From IMG/VR virus record IMGVR_UViG_3300042556_002536, positions 1-27,707 of that record: a stretch of DNA of 27,707 nucleotides; one strand, written 5' to 3'. Position numbers and translations under genes: made by a program. This DNA is from a virus. The notes below the pieces were generated by a model, which made no database searches, was not told the origin of the DNA, and saw only the letters and a program-made list of their open reading frames with translations. Below are positions 1-6,994 of this stretch, one piece after another. Position 1 is the stretch's first letter; each line of letters opens with the position of its first letter.

Positions 1-1
1 G

Positions 2-379
2 TATATTCAAGAAAAAGATGATAAGGTAAAACAATCATTTAAGCCTAAAAAATGGCAGCCAATGATATTAAATGGAAAAGATGCAATTGTTCCTACAGAA
101 GCAGGTAAATGTTTTTGGGAAGCACAACTACATTTGACTTTACCTAAAACAGGTAGACCAACATATGTAAAAATGAACTACTCAAGAGACTATAAAGGTA
201 AAAACGATACCACTGGAACAAACACATACGCTATTCCTGCCGATATTGAATCTGTACAATTTACACTCTCATGGTACTTTAATGCTAAACCAGACACACC
301 AATTTCGTGCATGGTTTACCATAACGGAGCATCAGACATTGTTTCTGAAATAAGACAATTCAAAGGAATGATACTATAA
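2..379 (+). CDS. Unknown protein, 5' end outside window
   Basis: The frame is open to the left edge: 20 codons precede the first internal ATG at 62 and none is a stop, so this is the C-terminal part (at least 125 residues) of a longer gene rather than a complete gene starting at 62. I do not recognise the family. The visible part is rich in Thr, Tyr and Asn with alternating beta-like stretches, and has no membrane segment or cysteine cluster. Its stop TAA shares one base with the ATG of the M23 peptidase gene (TAATG), so the two are translationally coupled. A virion or lysis-associated role would fit the neighbour but is only a guess. Confidence 0.7.
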   Translation, partial: YIQEKDDKVKQSFKPKKWQPMILNGKDAIVPTEAGKCFWEAQLHLTLPKTGRPTYVKMNYSRDYKGKNDTTGTNTYAIPADIESVQFTLSWYFNAKPDTPISCMVYHNGASDIVSEIRQFKGMIL

Positions 380-768
380 TGGCATCACCAATTAAAGATG
401 GAAAGATTACAACAGCGTATAAAAAACTAGGTAAGATGTGGTCGAAAGGCTATCATACTGGGGTCGACTATGCTGTTAAGACAGGAACACCAGTACTTGC
501 AGTTGCAGATGGAAAGATTGAACCAGCAAGTTGGGGAAAGTCTTACGGAACTCAAGCAGTACAAAAAGTTGAAGGCGGATGGGTAATCTATGCACATCTT
601 TCTAAACTAGATGTAAAAGCAGGAGATCAAGTAACTAAAGGACAACAAATAGGATTAAGTGGAAACACAGGAAACTCTTCTGGTCCACACTTACATTTTG
701 AAATGAGAGATAATATTCGTTGGTCAGCAGGAAAAGATATAGATCCACAAGCAATATTAGATAAGTAG
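379..768 (+). CDS. M23-family peptidoglycan endopeptidase (LytM-like)
   Basis: A 129-residue protein that is essentially a lone M23 metallopeptidase domain; it should cleave peptide cross-links of the cell wall. The zinc and catalytic residues are visible: H26 and D30 (HTGVD), H73 (YAHLS) and H104/H106 (GPHLHFE). The glycine-rich GLSGNTGNSSGPHLH stretch is the family signature. There is no signal peptide and no recognisable wall-binding domain. It follows a partial gene by a 1-nt overlap and precedes an RsmI-like gene by 15 nt. In a phage it could be an endolysin needing a holin, or a virion-associated lysin that opens the wall on entry. The sequence does not decide between these. Confidence 0.9.
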   Translation: MASPIKDGKITTAYKKLGKMWSKGYHTGVDYAVKTGTPVLAVADGKIEPASWGKSYGTQAVQKVEGGWVIYAHLSKLDVKAGDQVTKGQQIGLSGNTGNSSGPHLHFEMRDNIRWSAGKDIDPQAILDK

Positions 769-783
769 AAAAGGAATAGTAAA

Positions 784-1497
784 ATGTCTGGCAGATTAAT
801 CGTAGGATCAATGCACATTGGCCATGTACTTGACATGAGTCAAAGAATGATTGATGCAATTCGTGATAACAAAGTTATATATAGTGATTATATGCCAGAC
901 AATTTATACGACCTGCTTGATTTTTATGGACTAAAAAGAAATGAATACGATATAAGAATTTTAAAAAGTACAAACACATTATTTGCAGATGAATATCAAT
1001 TAAAAGAATGTATGGATTTAATAAAAGAAGGAAGAACAATACTGTTACTTGCTGGAGAAGGACAAATTGGTATTGCAGATCCTGGTAACCAATTTATTCA
1101 AGAATGTATAAAACAAAATCTTAAATATACTGTATACCCTGGACCAAACTCTCACGTTACCGCATTTGTTGCAAGTGGAATAACTAACGGAGACTTTACA
1201 ATATCTTCAAATATGCAGTATCCAGAAAAAACTATCTCATATTTTAAGGATCAAGACACCCCATTAGTGATACCAATTTGGCCGAATAGACTTGAAGACA
1301 TATTACAATTAATTGATACTGAGTTTAAGTTTAATAATGGTAAAAATAAACAAGTAACTGTATGCGTAGACATGACATCTAATGAAGAAATGTTTATAAC
1401 TGATTGGGCTAACAAAATAGCACACAGAGAAGAAATTAAAAAAATTAGAGAACACGGCAAAATAGTATTAGTAATTAGTGATTTTATTAAAGAATAG
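784..1497 (+). CDS. RsmI-like tetrapyrrole-methylase-family protein (left copy)
   Basis: 237 residues resembling RsmI, the 16S rRNA C1402 2'-O-methyltransferase of the tetrapyrrole methylase (MraW-independent) family. The N-terminus GRLIVGSMHIGHVLDM corresponds to the family's start VxTPIGNLxDI. Near residues 90-101, AGEGQIGIADPG matches the SDAGTPGISDPG loop, followed by YPGPNSHVTAFVASGI, the PGPSA..AL..SGL motif. It is shorter than typical RsmI (about 280) and lacks the EDTR motif, so the substrate may differ. The Shine-Dalgarno AAGGAA is 7-8 nt before ATG 784. Its end overlaps a convergent oxygenase gene by 11 nt. A paralogue lies at 26617-27297. Confidence 0.7.
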   Translation: MSGRLIVGSMHIGHVLDMSQRMIDAIRDNKVIYSDYMPDNLYDLLDFYGLKRNEYDIRILKSTNTLFADEYQLKECMDLIKEGRTILLLAGEGQIGIADPGNQFIQECIKQNLKYTVYPGPNSHVTAFVASGITNGDFTISSNMQYPEKTISYFKDQDTPLVIPIWPNRLEDILQLIDTEFKFNNGKNKQVTVCVDMTSNEEMFITDWANKIAHREEIKKIREHGKIVLVISDFIKE

Positions 1498-2101
1498 ATT
1501 TATAAGTATCAAAATCTTTAAATTTTATTGATCTATAAACGTTGTATCTATTTCCATCTATTGGATCTTTAACACCATGAATAAAGTTTTTATTGCCAGC
1601 CCACATTACTAAAGAGTTTGCTTTGGGCTTAAATTCATAATTTCTTTCAGGAAAATATACTTGACCACCAGAATAATCGTCATTTATGTATATGTTACAA
1701 GACAAGTATCCGTCCCAAGCATTTCTCCAATCAACCAACTCTTCATCTTTAGGCTTTTCTCTATTTAAACCTTCTATAATATCAGTATGTACAGGCGTTA
1801 TAGCACCTGGAGTGGCTATAGTGGCAGCAAGCATATGTGTATCATCATCAACAAATTCTAAACCATAAAGTTCTGTAGCAGTATCTATAATTTTTTTATT
1901 GTATTTATTTTGTATTTCAATAATTTCTGAAGTAATAACTTTATCTATTTCTTCTTGAATGTGCTGACCATTTTGTGGTTGTGCTGCTGAAACCCAATCT
2001 AAAAACTTTAACATCTTATTATAATCATCAATGTCCATAAAGTTTTCTTTAGTTTTAATTAAACTTATATCATCACCTAAAACATCTACAAATTTGTTCA
2101 T
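1487..2101 (-). CDS. 2OG-Fe(II) oxygenase, prolyl-4-hydroxylase-like (copy 1)
   Basis: 204 residues with the iron and 2-oxoglutarate ligands of the P4H-type jelly roll: H105-x-D107, distal H175 (IHGVKD) and R185 (GNRYNVYR). Between them lies the signature INDDYSGGQVYFPERNYEFKPKAN. The family hydroxylates proline or other side chains using O2 and 2-oxoglutarate; the substrate cannot be read from sequence. ATG 2101 overlaps the TGA of the upstream oxygenase gene (ATGA), so the two are translationally coupled. It ends tail-to-tail inside the RsmI-like gene on the other strand. Confidence 0.88.
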   Translation of the reverse strand: MNKFVDVLGDDISLIKTKENFMDIDDYNKMLKFLDWVSAAQPQNGQHIQEEIDKVITSEIIEIQNKYNKKIIDTATELYGLEFVDDDTHMLAATIATPGAITPVHTDIIEGLNREKPKDEELVDWRNAWDGYLSCNIYINDDYSGGQVYFPERNYEFKPKANSLVMWAGNKNFIHGVKDPIDGNRYNVYRSIKFKDFDTYKSIL

Positions 2102-2814
2102 TTTGTATGATAATCTTTATTTAAATCTCTTAGGTATTGTAAGTTTGCCTGATATGGAAATGGTATCTTTGCTAACCTAGTATCTAACTCTCTTTGTGTT
2201 ATATTAGAAAAGAAAGCAACTATTGTATATCTTGGATTACCAGCACCTATGTCATGTATTTTGTGTTCATAAATATAAGATGCTGGAAATAAAAATAATT
2301 GATTTGCTTTAGGCTTTATTTTAATTCCAAAATTTATAAACTCTAATTCTCCACCCTCGTAATCATCGTTTGGATAATAAACCATTGCAACAGTTCTAGG
2401 TGTTCCATAAGAATCATCTGGATGCATACCAAAGTAATCACCTGCAGTATATTTGCTTATTCTCCAGTACTCTCTGCTCTGTGGATCTAAATCATAATGC
2501 CAAAGATATGAATCTACTATGTCTTCAAAAACCTTACATAACTCTAAATCTTTTTCTGGTTCTTCGAATGTTATCCAAGTACTTACACCCTTTTTGCCAA
2601 CTTCTTTTGAAATCTGTTTTCCATCTGAATCATAGATGTAATCTTCTCTAACAAATCTGCCAGCATCATCTAATTGTTTAATGTAGTTAAGTCCATCTGG
2701 CCATACATTGTTATATATATGTATGCCTGGTGCTGGTTGTTCGTGTTTATAATTGTTGCCCTCGCGGCTTTGAGTAATATTTATCTTGGCATTAGCCAAT
2801 TTTATAGGATCCAC
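2098..2814 (-). CDS. 2OG-Fe(II) oxygenase, prolyl-4-hydroxylase-like (copy 2)
   Basis: 238 residues; HPD motif H131-x-D133, a probable distal histidine H184 in YEHKIHD, and R195 in GNPRYTIVAFF. The core PNDDYEGGELEF...IKPKAN is typical of P4H-like enzymes. The start is GTG at 2814, preceded by GAAAGG about 8 nt upstream and by a TGATATAAT extended -10 at 2847-2839, giving a leader of about 18 nt. It forms a two-gene unit with the next oxygenase (4-nt overlap). The N-terminal 60 residues are longer than in the other copies and carry a PAPG segment of unknown role. Confidence 0.87.
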   Translation of the reverse strand: MDPIKLANAKINITQSREGNNYKHEQPAPGIHIYNNVWPDGLNYIKQLDDAGRFVREDYIYDSDGKQISKEVGKKGVSTWITFEEPEKDLELCKVFEDIVDSYLWHYDLDPQSREYWRISKYTAGDYFGMHPDDSYGTPRTVAMVYYPNDDYEGGELEFINFGIKIKPKANQLFLFPASYIYEHKIHDIGAGNPRYTIVAFFSNITQRELDTRLAKIPFPYQANLQYLRDLNKDYHTK

Positions 2815-2838
2815 CTAAATACCTTTCAGTTAGTATTA

Positions 2839-2847
2839 ATTATATCA
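2839..2847 (-). promoter_or_regulatory. Extended -10 promoter TGATATAAT upstream of 2814
   Basis: TGATATAAT reads on the minus strand from 2847 to 2839, a TG-n-TATAAT extended -10 element. The predicted +1 is near 2832, leaving about 18 nt with a Shine-Dalgarno before GTG 2814. It lies just downstream of the methyltransferase stop. The same nine bases recur before other genes in the window. Confidence 0.6.
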
Positions 2848-2855
2848 TACATAAA

Positions 2856-3458
2856 TTAATCCTTTTTTATGTATATATCTGAATAGCCACAATACCCAAG
2901 AGAGTATCCAACAACGTGCCAGTTGCTATTATTTAAAAAATTATTTACTGCCTCAACACACTCATACTCATGTTGTTCAAACCAACCATAAAAAGTATAA
3001 TCGTTTATTCCTATAATGCCACCGTCATTAATAAGTTTATCACACTCTGTTAAATAATTATATATTGATTGATAATCATGAGATGCATCTATATAAATAT
3101 AATCAAATTTTTTATCTATAGTTTTAATAGTATTATCTATATTACCAGCAATAGTTTTAATATTTTTATCTTTTAACAAATCTTTTACGTATTGCTCATG
3201 ATTTTCAGCATTCCATCTTCCATACCTTGCACACGGCTCATTAAAAAAATCTAACAAATACGAAAGTTCAAAATTTTTTCTATCAAGGATCCACTTTGAG
3301 TAGTCCCCTCCACCAGCACCTAGTTCTAGATATAACCCTTTGTCAGGAATTATAGATAAGATATTCTCATCAAACCTATCAGCAAAAAGTTTAGCATTAA
3401 TTAATTTTGATGCCTGAATATATTCAAATCTTTTATTTTCGCCTCTAGGTTGCTGCAT
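2856..3458 (-). CDS. Class I SAM-dependent methyltransferase (Methyltransf_24-like)
   Basis: 200 residues from ATG 3458. Motif I is LYLELGAGGGDYSKWI (SAM-binding glycine loop). A later YIYIDASHDYQSIYNYL and DGGIIGINDYTF match the Asp-His and post-motif region of Methyltransf_24-type enzymes, which act on small molecules or glycans. A longer reading from an ATG at 3512 exists, but 3458 is preferred because a TGCTACAAT extended -10 lies exactly 6 nt before it, which predicts a leaderless mRNA. It is transcribed divergently from the glycosyltransferase at 3475. The target is unknown; methylation of a glycan made by the neighbouring enzymes is an inference. Confidence 0.83.
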   Translation of the reverse strand: MQQPRGENKRFEYIQASKLINAKLFADRFDENILSIIPDKGLYLELGAGGGDYSKWILDRKNFELSYLLDFFNEPCARYGRWNAENHEQYVKDLLKDKNIKTIAGNIDNTIKTIDKKFDYIYIDASHDYQSIYNYLTECDKLINDGGIIGINDYTFYGWFEQHEYECVEAVNNFLNNSNWHVVGYSLGYCGYSDIYIKKD

Positions 3459-3477
3459 GCTATAATTGTAGCATATG
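3456..3477. promoter_or_regulatory. Shared mirror-symmetric -10 for two divergent leaderless genes
   Basis: On the plus strand TGCTATAAT occupies 3458-3466 and the ATG of the glycosyltransferase is at 3475. On the minus strand TGCTACAAT occupies 3473-3465 and the ATG of the methyltransferase is at 3458. The -10 hexamers overlap by two bases within the near-palindrome GCTATAATTGTAGC. Counting from the -10, +1 falls exactly on the minus-strand ATG and about 2 nt before the plus-strand ATG. The two start codons are only 16 nt apart, leaving no room for a separate leader or ribosome binding site. Confidence 0.65.
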
Positions 3478-4176
3478 AACTCTACATCACTTATTACCGT
3501 AGCCTGGGGCAATAAATATAAAGTTGTTATTCCTAGATGGTGGCACTATATAGAAAGAATAAGGATTAAACCAGATGAAATAATAATAGCATATCATCCA
3601 GATGATGACACTGGTGTTAGAGAGTTGGCTGAACAACATAAAGACTATAACATTAAATTAGTTGAATGCTATGAAAGAAATTACGCAAAAATGGCTAACA
3701 CAGCAATAGCAGCAGTAACTTCAGAATGGTTTATTCCAATTGGATTTGATGACTTTTTATATCCTAATGCATTAGATTTTCAAAAAATTGTAAAACCAGA
3801 TGTTGATATTGTTTTAGCCTCTAGAGATGTAACAGTAGAAAATATTTTTGTGGAAACAAAACCAGAAAACTTTACAAAATTTCAAAGAATATTACAACCT
3901 ACAGCAAACTGGGCCTCACTAAGCAAAGGCTTTGAAGATCACAGAGTTTTTCATAATAGTCCAGTAAGAAAATCTTTATGGAAAAAACTTGGTGGATATC
4001 CAGACTATATAATAGCAGACTGGGCCTTTTTTTTAATTGCTTTACAAAATAATGTAAAGGTTCAGCATTGGTGTGCTGTAACTATTTTACAATATTGTAA
4101 TCCACAAACACTTAGTCAAAGTGAAGAAGCGTATACTGAAATTCACAATTTAAGAAAATCTATGGGACTAGAATGA
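3475..4176 (+). CDS. GT-A/GT2-like glycosyltransferase
   Basis: 233 residues. The N-terminus has a beta strand SLITVAWGN followed by PDEIIIAYHPDDD. Around residue 85-95, WFIPIGFDDFLYPNALD carries the DxD-like acidic pair expected of GT-A enzymes, and the C-terminal part has a YPDYIIADWAFFLIAL stretch where the catalytic Asp and acceptor region of GT2 enzymes lie. It should transfer a sugar from a nucleotide-sugar donor. ATG 3475 follows an extended -10 by 8 nt, with no Shine-Dalgarno, suggesting a leaderless transcript. Its TGA overlaps the next gene (ATGA), a nucleotidyltransferase that could supply its donor. Confidence 0.72.
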   Translation: MNSTSLITVAWGNKYKVVIPRWWHYIERIRIKPDEIIIAYHPDDDTGVRELAEQHKDYNIKLVECYERNYAKMANTAIAAVTSEWFIPIGFDDFLYPNALDFQKIVKPDVDIVLASRDVTVENIFVETKPENFTKFQRILQPTANWASLSKGFEDHRVFHNSPVRKSLWKKLGGYPDYIIADWAFFLIALQNNVKVQHWCAVTILQYCNPQTLSQSEEAYTEIHNLRKSMGLE

Positions 4177-4841
4177 AAACCATAGGGCTTTTACCAGCAT
4201 CTGGCAAAGCATCAAGAATGAATGGTTTACCTAAATTTGCTCTTCCTTGTGACGAAGACAACACATCTTTAATAGAAAGACAAGTTCAACAAATGAGTTT
4301 TTATGTTGATCAAATAGTTATAAGCACAACCAGCAAGTGGTATGAGTTAGTTAAGTCTTTTAATTTAAGTAAAGTAGATATTGTTGTTATAGAACCGTCT
4401 ACTATGAATGACGCTTTGGTTAAAATGTCAGAACAGTACAAGGCAGATAAGTATATAGTTGGCATGCCTGATACATACTTTAAAGGAGAAAACCCATACA
4501 TCAAATTATCTAAGCATATAAAAACTAATATGATTTCTATCGCATGTTGGCCAATGCACGATGAACTAAAGGGAAAAGTTGGTCAGGTTGAGTTGATTAA
4601 AAATTCTATTATTGGTATTGAAGAAAAGGCGAAAGACTGTGACTATCCACATATGTGGGGTGCTTTTGCTTTAGATAGCGTGGTATTAAATAAACTTAAC
4701 AGATTCAATATGCACATAGGTCTAGATCTTGAATACTTAATAGTAGATGAAATAACTAACATGTATGCTTTTGAGGTAGACGGAATGTACTTTGATGCTG
4801 GTACCATAGATGGGTATAGGGATTTATTAAATAGTATATGA
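4173..4841 (+). CDS. Sugar-phosphate nucleotidyltransferase
   Basis: 222 residues beginning with a clear nucleotidyltransferase signature: LLPASGKASRMNGLPKFALP at residues 6-25 corresponds to the G-x-G-x-R...PK loop that binds the NTP. GMPDTYF near residue 97 gives the metal-binding Asp, and YFDAGTIDGYRDLL near the C-terminus matches the WxDxGTxxxL motif of RmlA/GlmU-type enzymes. It should make an NDP-sugar from a sugar 1-phosphate and NTP. It is coupled by a 4-nt overlap to a glycosyltransferase. The exact sugar or base cannot be read. It is shorter than RmlA (about 290), so a minimal version is present. Confidence 0.8.
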   Translation: MKTIGLLPASGKASRMNGLPKFALPCDEDNTSLIERQVQQMSFYVDQIVISTTSKWYELVKSFNLSKVDIVVIEPSTMNDALVKMSEQYKADKYIVGMPDTYFKGENPYIKLSKHIKTNMISIACWPMHDELKGKVGQVELIKNSIIGIEEKAKDCDYPHMWGAFALDSVVLNKLNRFNMHIGLDLEYLIVDEITNMYAFEVDGMYFDAGTIDGYRDLLNSI

Positions 4842-4847
4842 TATAAT
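4839..4847 (+). promoter_or_regulatory. Extended -10 promoter for Hsp20
   Basis: TGATATAAT at 4839-4847 starts on the stop codon of the nucleotidyltransferase; an overlapping TATACT follows at 4848-4853. The predicted +1 near 4854 gives a leader of about 48 nt containing two purine tracts (GGAGGG at 4865-4870 and AAAAGGAG at 4887-4894). The second has ideal spacing to ATG 4902. Confidence 0.6.
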
Positions 4848-4901
4848 TATACTGTCTGCTCTTAGGAGGGACAAAACTACTCGCTGAAAAGGAGAAATAA
4901 A

Positions 4902-5315
4902 ATGGTAACATCTATGTTGGATCTTTTTCAAGATCCATTTTTTGTTGGCTTCAATCGTGAATTGGAGCGTTTTAAAAGGGTACAAACCAATAACAGTGGA
5001 TATCCACCATATGATCTAATCAAAATTGATGAAGATACATATAAGGTAGACATTGCCCTTGCTGGCTTTTCCAAAGATGATATTGAGGTAACTGTAGATA
5101 ACGGCTCACTCATCATTAAAGGTGAAAAGAAAGACAGCACTGACGGTTCTCAAACTGTCCATAAGGGAATCAGTTCTCGTAAGTTTACCCGCATTTTTGC
5201 ATTGGGTGAATATATGGAAGTAACTAATGCTGAATTGGTTGATGGACTATTGACTGTCAAGATTGAAAGAATCGTGCCAGAAGATAAAAAACCTAAACAA
5301 ATTCAGGTAAAATAG
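4902..5315 (+). CDS. Small heat shock protein, Hsp20/alpha-crystallin family
   Basis: 137 residues. The N-terminal arm MLDLFQDPFFVGFNRELERF resembles IbpA/Hsp20 arms; the alpha-crystallin domain runs from about residue 40 (YKVDIALAGFSKDDIEVTVDNGSLIIKGE) to about 125, with the ...DGLLTVKIER segment in place of the family's GVLT motif. The C-terminus IQVK contains an I-x-V anchor. Such proteins hold unfolding clients in oligomers, and many large phages carry one, probably to assist virion protein folding. It has its own promoter and the strongest Shine-Dalgarno in this part of the window, so it is probably highly expressed. Confidence 0.93.
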   Translation: MVTSMLDLFQDPFFVGFNRELERFKRVQTNNSGYPPYDLIKIDEDTYKVDIALAGFSKDDIEVTVDNGSLIIKGEKKDSTDGSQTVHKGISSRKFTRIFALGEYMEVTNAELVDGLLTVKIERIVPEDKKPKQIQVK

Positions 5316-5348
5316 ACTCATAGTTATTTATATTAACTAGAGGGACCT

Positions 5349-5380
5349 GAGCATGTCTGGAAACTGCTCTTTACTTTTTG
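5349..5380 (+). terminator. Possible intrinsic terminator after Hsp20
   Basis: GAGCA (5349-5353) pairs with TGCTC (5365-5369) around an 11-base loop, followed directly by TTTACTTTTT. The stem is short, but the position between the Hsp20 stop (5315) and the next promoter (5390) suits a terminator. Low confidence. Confidence 0.4.
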
Positions 5381-5389
5381 ACTACTGAT

Positions 5390-5398
5390 TGGTATACT
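5390..5398 (+). promoter_or_regulatory. Extended -10, leaderless start at 5405
   Basis: TGGTATACT occupies 5390-5398 and six bases (AGATAT) separate it from ATG 5405, so the predicted +1 is the A of the start codon. A weak -35 match TTTACT lies 17 bp upstream (5370-5375). No Shine-Dalgarno is present. Confidence 0.6.
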
Positions 5399-5404
5399 AG
5401 ATAT

Positions 5405-5611
5405 ATGGTTCCAAATGACGTGTTGTATCCTTTTGAAGAATTTGTGATGAACAAAAATAAAAGTCTTAAAGGTTATATTTATGATTATTTTGCTAAAGAA
5501 TGGTATTATCAATGCCCTTCTTGTTTTACTGACATTTATGGTCCTAGTAAAAAAGGTATAAGAAAAAACACTAAATATCATTACAAAGAAGTATGTGGTG
5601 GTGGTTGGTAA
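5405..5611 (+). CDS. Small unknown protein with one CPSC knuckle
   Basis: 68 residues from ATG 5405. I do not recognise the family. It is aromatic-rich (YIYDYFAKEWYYQCPSCF), with a CxxC near residue 37-40 and a further Cys near the C-terminus, so metal binding is possible but a full four-ligand site is not evident. An upstream in-frame ATG at 5378 is rejected because it would lie in front of the promoter. The stop TAA shares one base with the ATG of the YkgJ-like gene (TAATG), so the two cysteine-containing proteins are made together. Confidence 0.6.
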   Translation: MVPNDVLYPFEEFVMNKNKSLKGYIYDYFAKEWYYQCPSCFTDIYGPSKKGIRKNTKYHYKEVCGGGW

Positions 5612-6096
5612 TGTCTAAACAATGTGGCACATGTACAAAATGTTGTGATGGAACAACTGTGGGTGGATTAATTTACGGACACGGATTTGGTAACAAAAAG
5701 CCTTGTTACTTTTTAGACATAGCAAACAAAAACTGTAGCATTTATAGTGATAGACCAGAGCACCCATGTAAGTCTTATCAATGTATGTGGCTCAAATATG
5801 AGGATGTTCCTTTATGGATGAAACCAGAACATTCTAACGTTACGGTTACAGCAGAAGATTATAATGGTAATAAGTTTTTAATAATGAATGCTCAAACCAA
5901 TGATTATTCTGCAAAGGCATTGTCTTACGTAATCAACTATGCAGAAAAAAACAACATGAACCTAATCTACGATCTCACATTTGGAGGACCTTGGATATTA
6001 AAAGGAAACAAAGATCAACTAACAGACTATATTCTTAATTCAAAATCTTTTGAACACATGCCACTATACTATACTCATCAACAAGAAACTATATAG
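5611..6096 (+). CDS. YkgJ-like cysteine-cluster (metal-binding) protein
   Basis: 161 residues from ATG 5611. The first 60 residues contain eight cysteines (C5, C8, C11, C12, C32, C42, C53, C58) in the order CGTCTKCC ... PCYFLD...CSIYSDRP..PCKSYQC, which is the pattern of the YkgJ/CxxCxxCC family annotated as zinc or iron chelating. Some relatives act on Fe-S or metal handling, but the biochemical role is poorly known. The remaining 100 residues have no motif I can name. Its end overlaps the convergent oxygenase gene by 8 nt. A link to the iron-dependent oxygenases around it is only a suggestion. Confidence 0.8.
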   Translation: MSKQCGTCTKCCDGTTVGGLIYGHGFGNKKPCYFLDIANKNCSIYSDRPEHPCKSYQCMWLKYEDVPLWMKPEHSNVTVTAEDYNGNKFLIMNAQTNDYSAKALSYVINYAEKNNMNLIYDLTFGGPWILKGNKDQLTDYILNSKSFEHMPLYYTHQQETI

Positions 6097-6745
6097 TATT
6101 ATCAAAATCTTCAAACTTGGTCCAAAGACTACAAGAATATCTAGTGTTACCTTTAGTTTCTCTAACTCCGTGTAGATAGTGTGTGTTTCCAGGAAATGAT
6201 ATCAGCATTCCTGGTTTTGGTTTTATTTGAAAATCAAAATCTGGAAAAAATAATTCTCCACCTTCAAAATCATCATTTAAATATAAAATATTTGCTAAAT
6301 GACCACTCCAAAAATATGGAAAATATTTTTCTGTAACAGAGTACTCATTTTTTTCATCATGCTTTGGTTTCCAACCTATCACATCAGTATGTGGATCTAA
6401 ATATGTACCTGATGGATGAAATGCATAATGAAGGGCTATATCTGTTATCTGATTCATGTTATAAAATTTTGTAGAGTTTTCTGCTATTAAAGGAGTAATG
6501 TATGAAGCAAAATATTTTAAAACTTTATTATTTACTTGATTATAATGCAAACCTTTGCCATGAGTATGATGATTATCGTATTCTGGCTCATGTTTTTTAC
6601 ATTCATTAAGAATAAATTCAACTTCATCTTGTGGTAAAAAGTTTTCAAATATGCCAATATTTTTTATATCAATACCTAGTTTTGTTGTAATATTGTCCAT
6701 CTTTTTAACTGTTGGCCTGTAATATTTTTCATCTATCTTATGCAA
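6089..6745 (-). CDS. 2OG-Fe(II) oxygenase, prolyl-4-hydroxylase-like (copy 3)
   Basis: 218 residues with H119-x-D121, distal H192 (YLHGVRE) and R202 (GNTRYSCSLW). The signature LNDDFEGGELFFPDFDFQIKPKPG lies between the ligands. The called start is TTG 6745, two bases after the stop of the small gene upstream, with AAGAAAG inside that gene as a possible Shine-Dalgarno. ATG 6700 (MDNITTK) is a possible alternative and would not remove any catalytic residue. It belongs to a minus-strand unit starting at 7566. Confidence 0.87.
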   Translation of the reverse strand: MHKIDEKYYRPTVKKMDNITTKLGIDIKNIGIFENFLPQDEVEFILNECKKHEPEYDNHHTHGKGLHYNQVNNKVLKYFASYITPLIAENSTKFYNMNQITDIALHYAFHPSGTYLDPHTDVIGWKPKHDEKNEYSVTEKYFPYFWSGHLANILYLNDDFEGGELFFPDFDFQIKPKPGMLISFPGNTHYLHGVRETKGNTRYSCSLWTKFEDFDNTI

Positions 6746-6747
6746 AA

Positions 6748-6900
6748 CTAAACTTCTTTCTTGTGATTAACCAAATATCTAGCAAGTTTTTCTTTAACAG
6801 TTCCATCTTTTCTAACACGAACAATCCATCCATCTTTTACTTGAATTGGATTATGAGCATGCTTTTTTTTTCTATTTTTTCTTAATCTGTTATTGCTCAT
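6748..6900 (-). CDS. Small highly basic protein (50 aa)
   Basis: Starts ATG 6900 and ends TAG 6750-6748. The product begins MSNNRLRKNRKKKHAHN and continues with a VKDGWIVRVRKDGTVKEKL segment, so it has a strongly basic N-terminus and a short beta-hairpin-like DGWIVRVRKDG repeat-like motif. Nucleic-acid binding is likely from charge alone; no family is recognised. The ATG lies inside the end of the upstream membrane-protein gene (11-nt overlap), and the stop is 2 nt before the next gene. This packed arrangement, with an uninterrupted frame, is the main support. Confidence 0.6.
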   Translation of the reverse strand: MSNNRLRKNRKKKHAHNPIQVKDGWIVRVRKDGTVKEKLARYLVNHKKEV

Positions 6901-6994
6901 TGATTTTTTTTCTCTGATAAGATCTGCCCCAAAAAAATGAGGATATCATTAATAAACCAATAACCAATGAATGCCAAAAATAAAATATGTTCAT
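6890..6994 (-). CDS. Tiny single-pass membrane protein (34 aa)
   Basis: ATG 6994 overlaps the TGA of the upstream gene (ATGA), and the reading frame ends TAA at 6892-6890. The product is one hydrophobic helix (about residues 3-23, FYFWHSLVIGLLMISSFFW) followed by a basic tail RSYQRKKINEQ. Size and topology suit a phage small membrane protein, for example an accessory lysis or envelope factor, but no family can be assigned. Overlap with genes on both sides in a single run of coupled starts argues that it is translated. Confidence 0.6.
   Translation of the reverse strand: MNIFYFWHSLVIGLLMISSFFWGRSYQRKKINEQ

Noticed and set aside
3459-3512. N-terminal extension of the methyltransferase from ATG 3512
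   Set aside because: It would overlap the divergent glycosyltransferase gene and its promoter; the +1-aligned ATG at 3458 is more consistent.
5378-5383. TTGACT as a -35 for the 5405 gene
   Set aside because: Only 9 bp separate it from TATACT, too short for sigma70 spacing; TTTACT at 5370 fits better, and the -10 is TG-extended.
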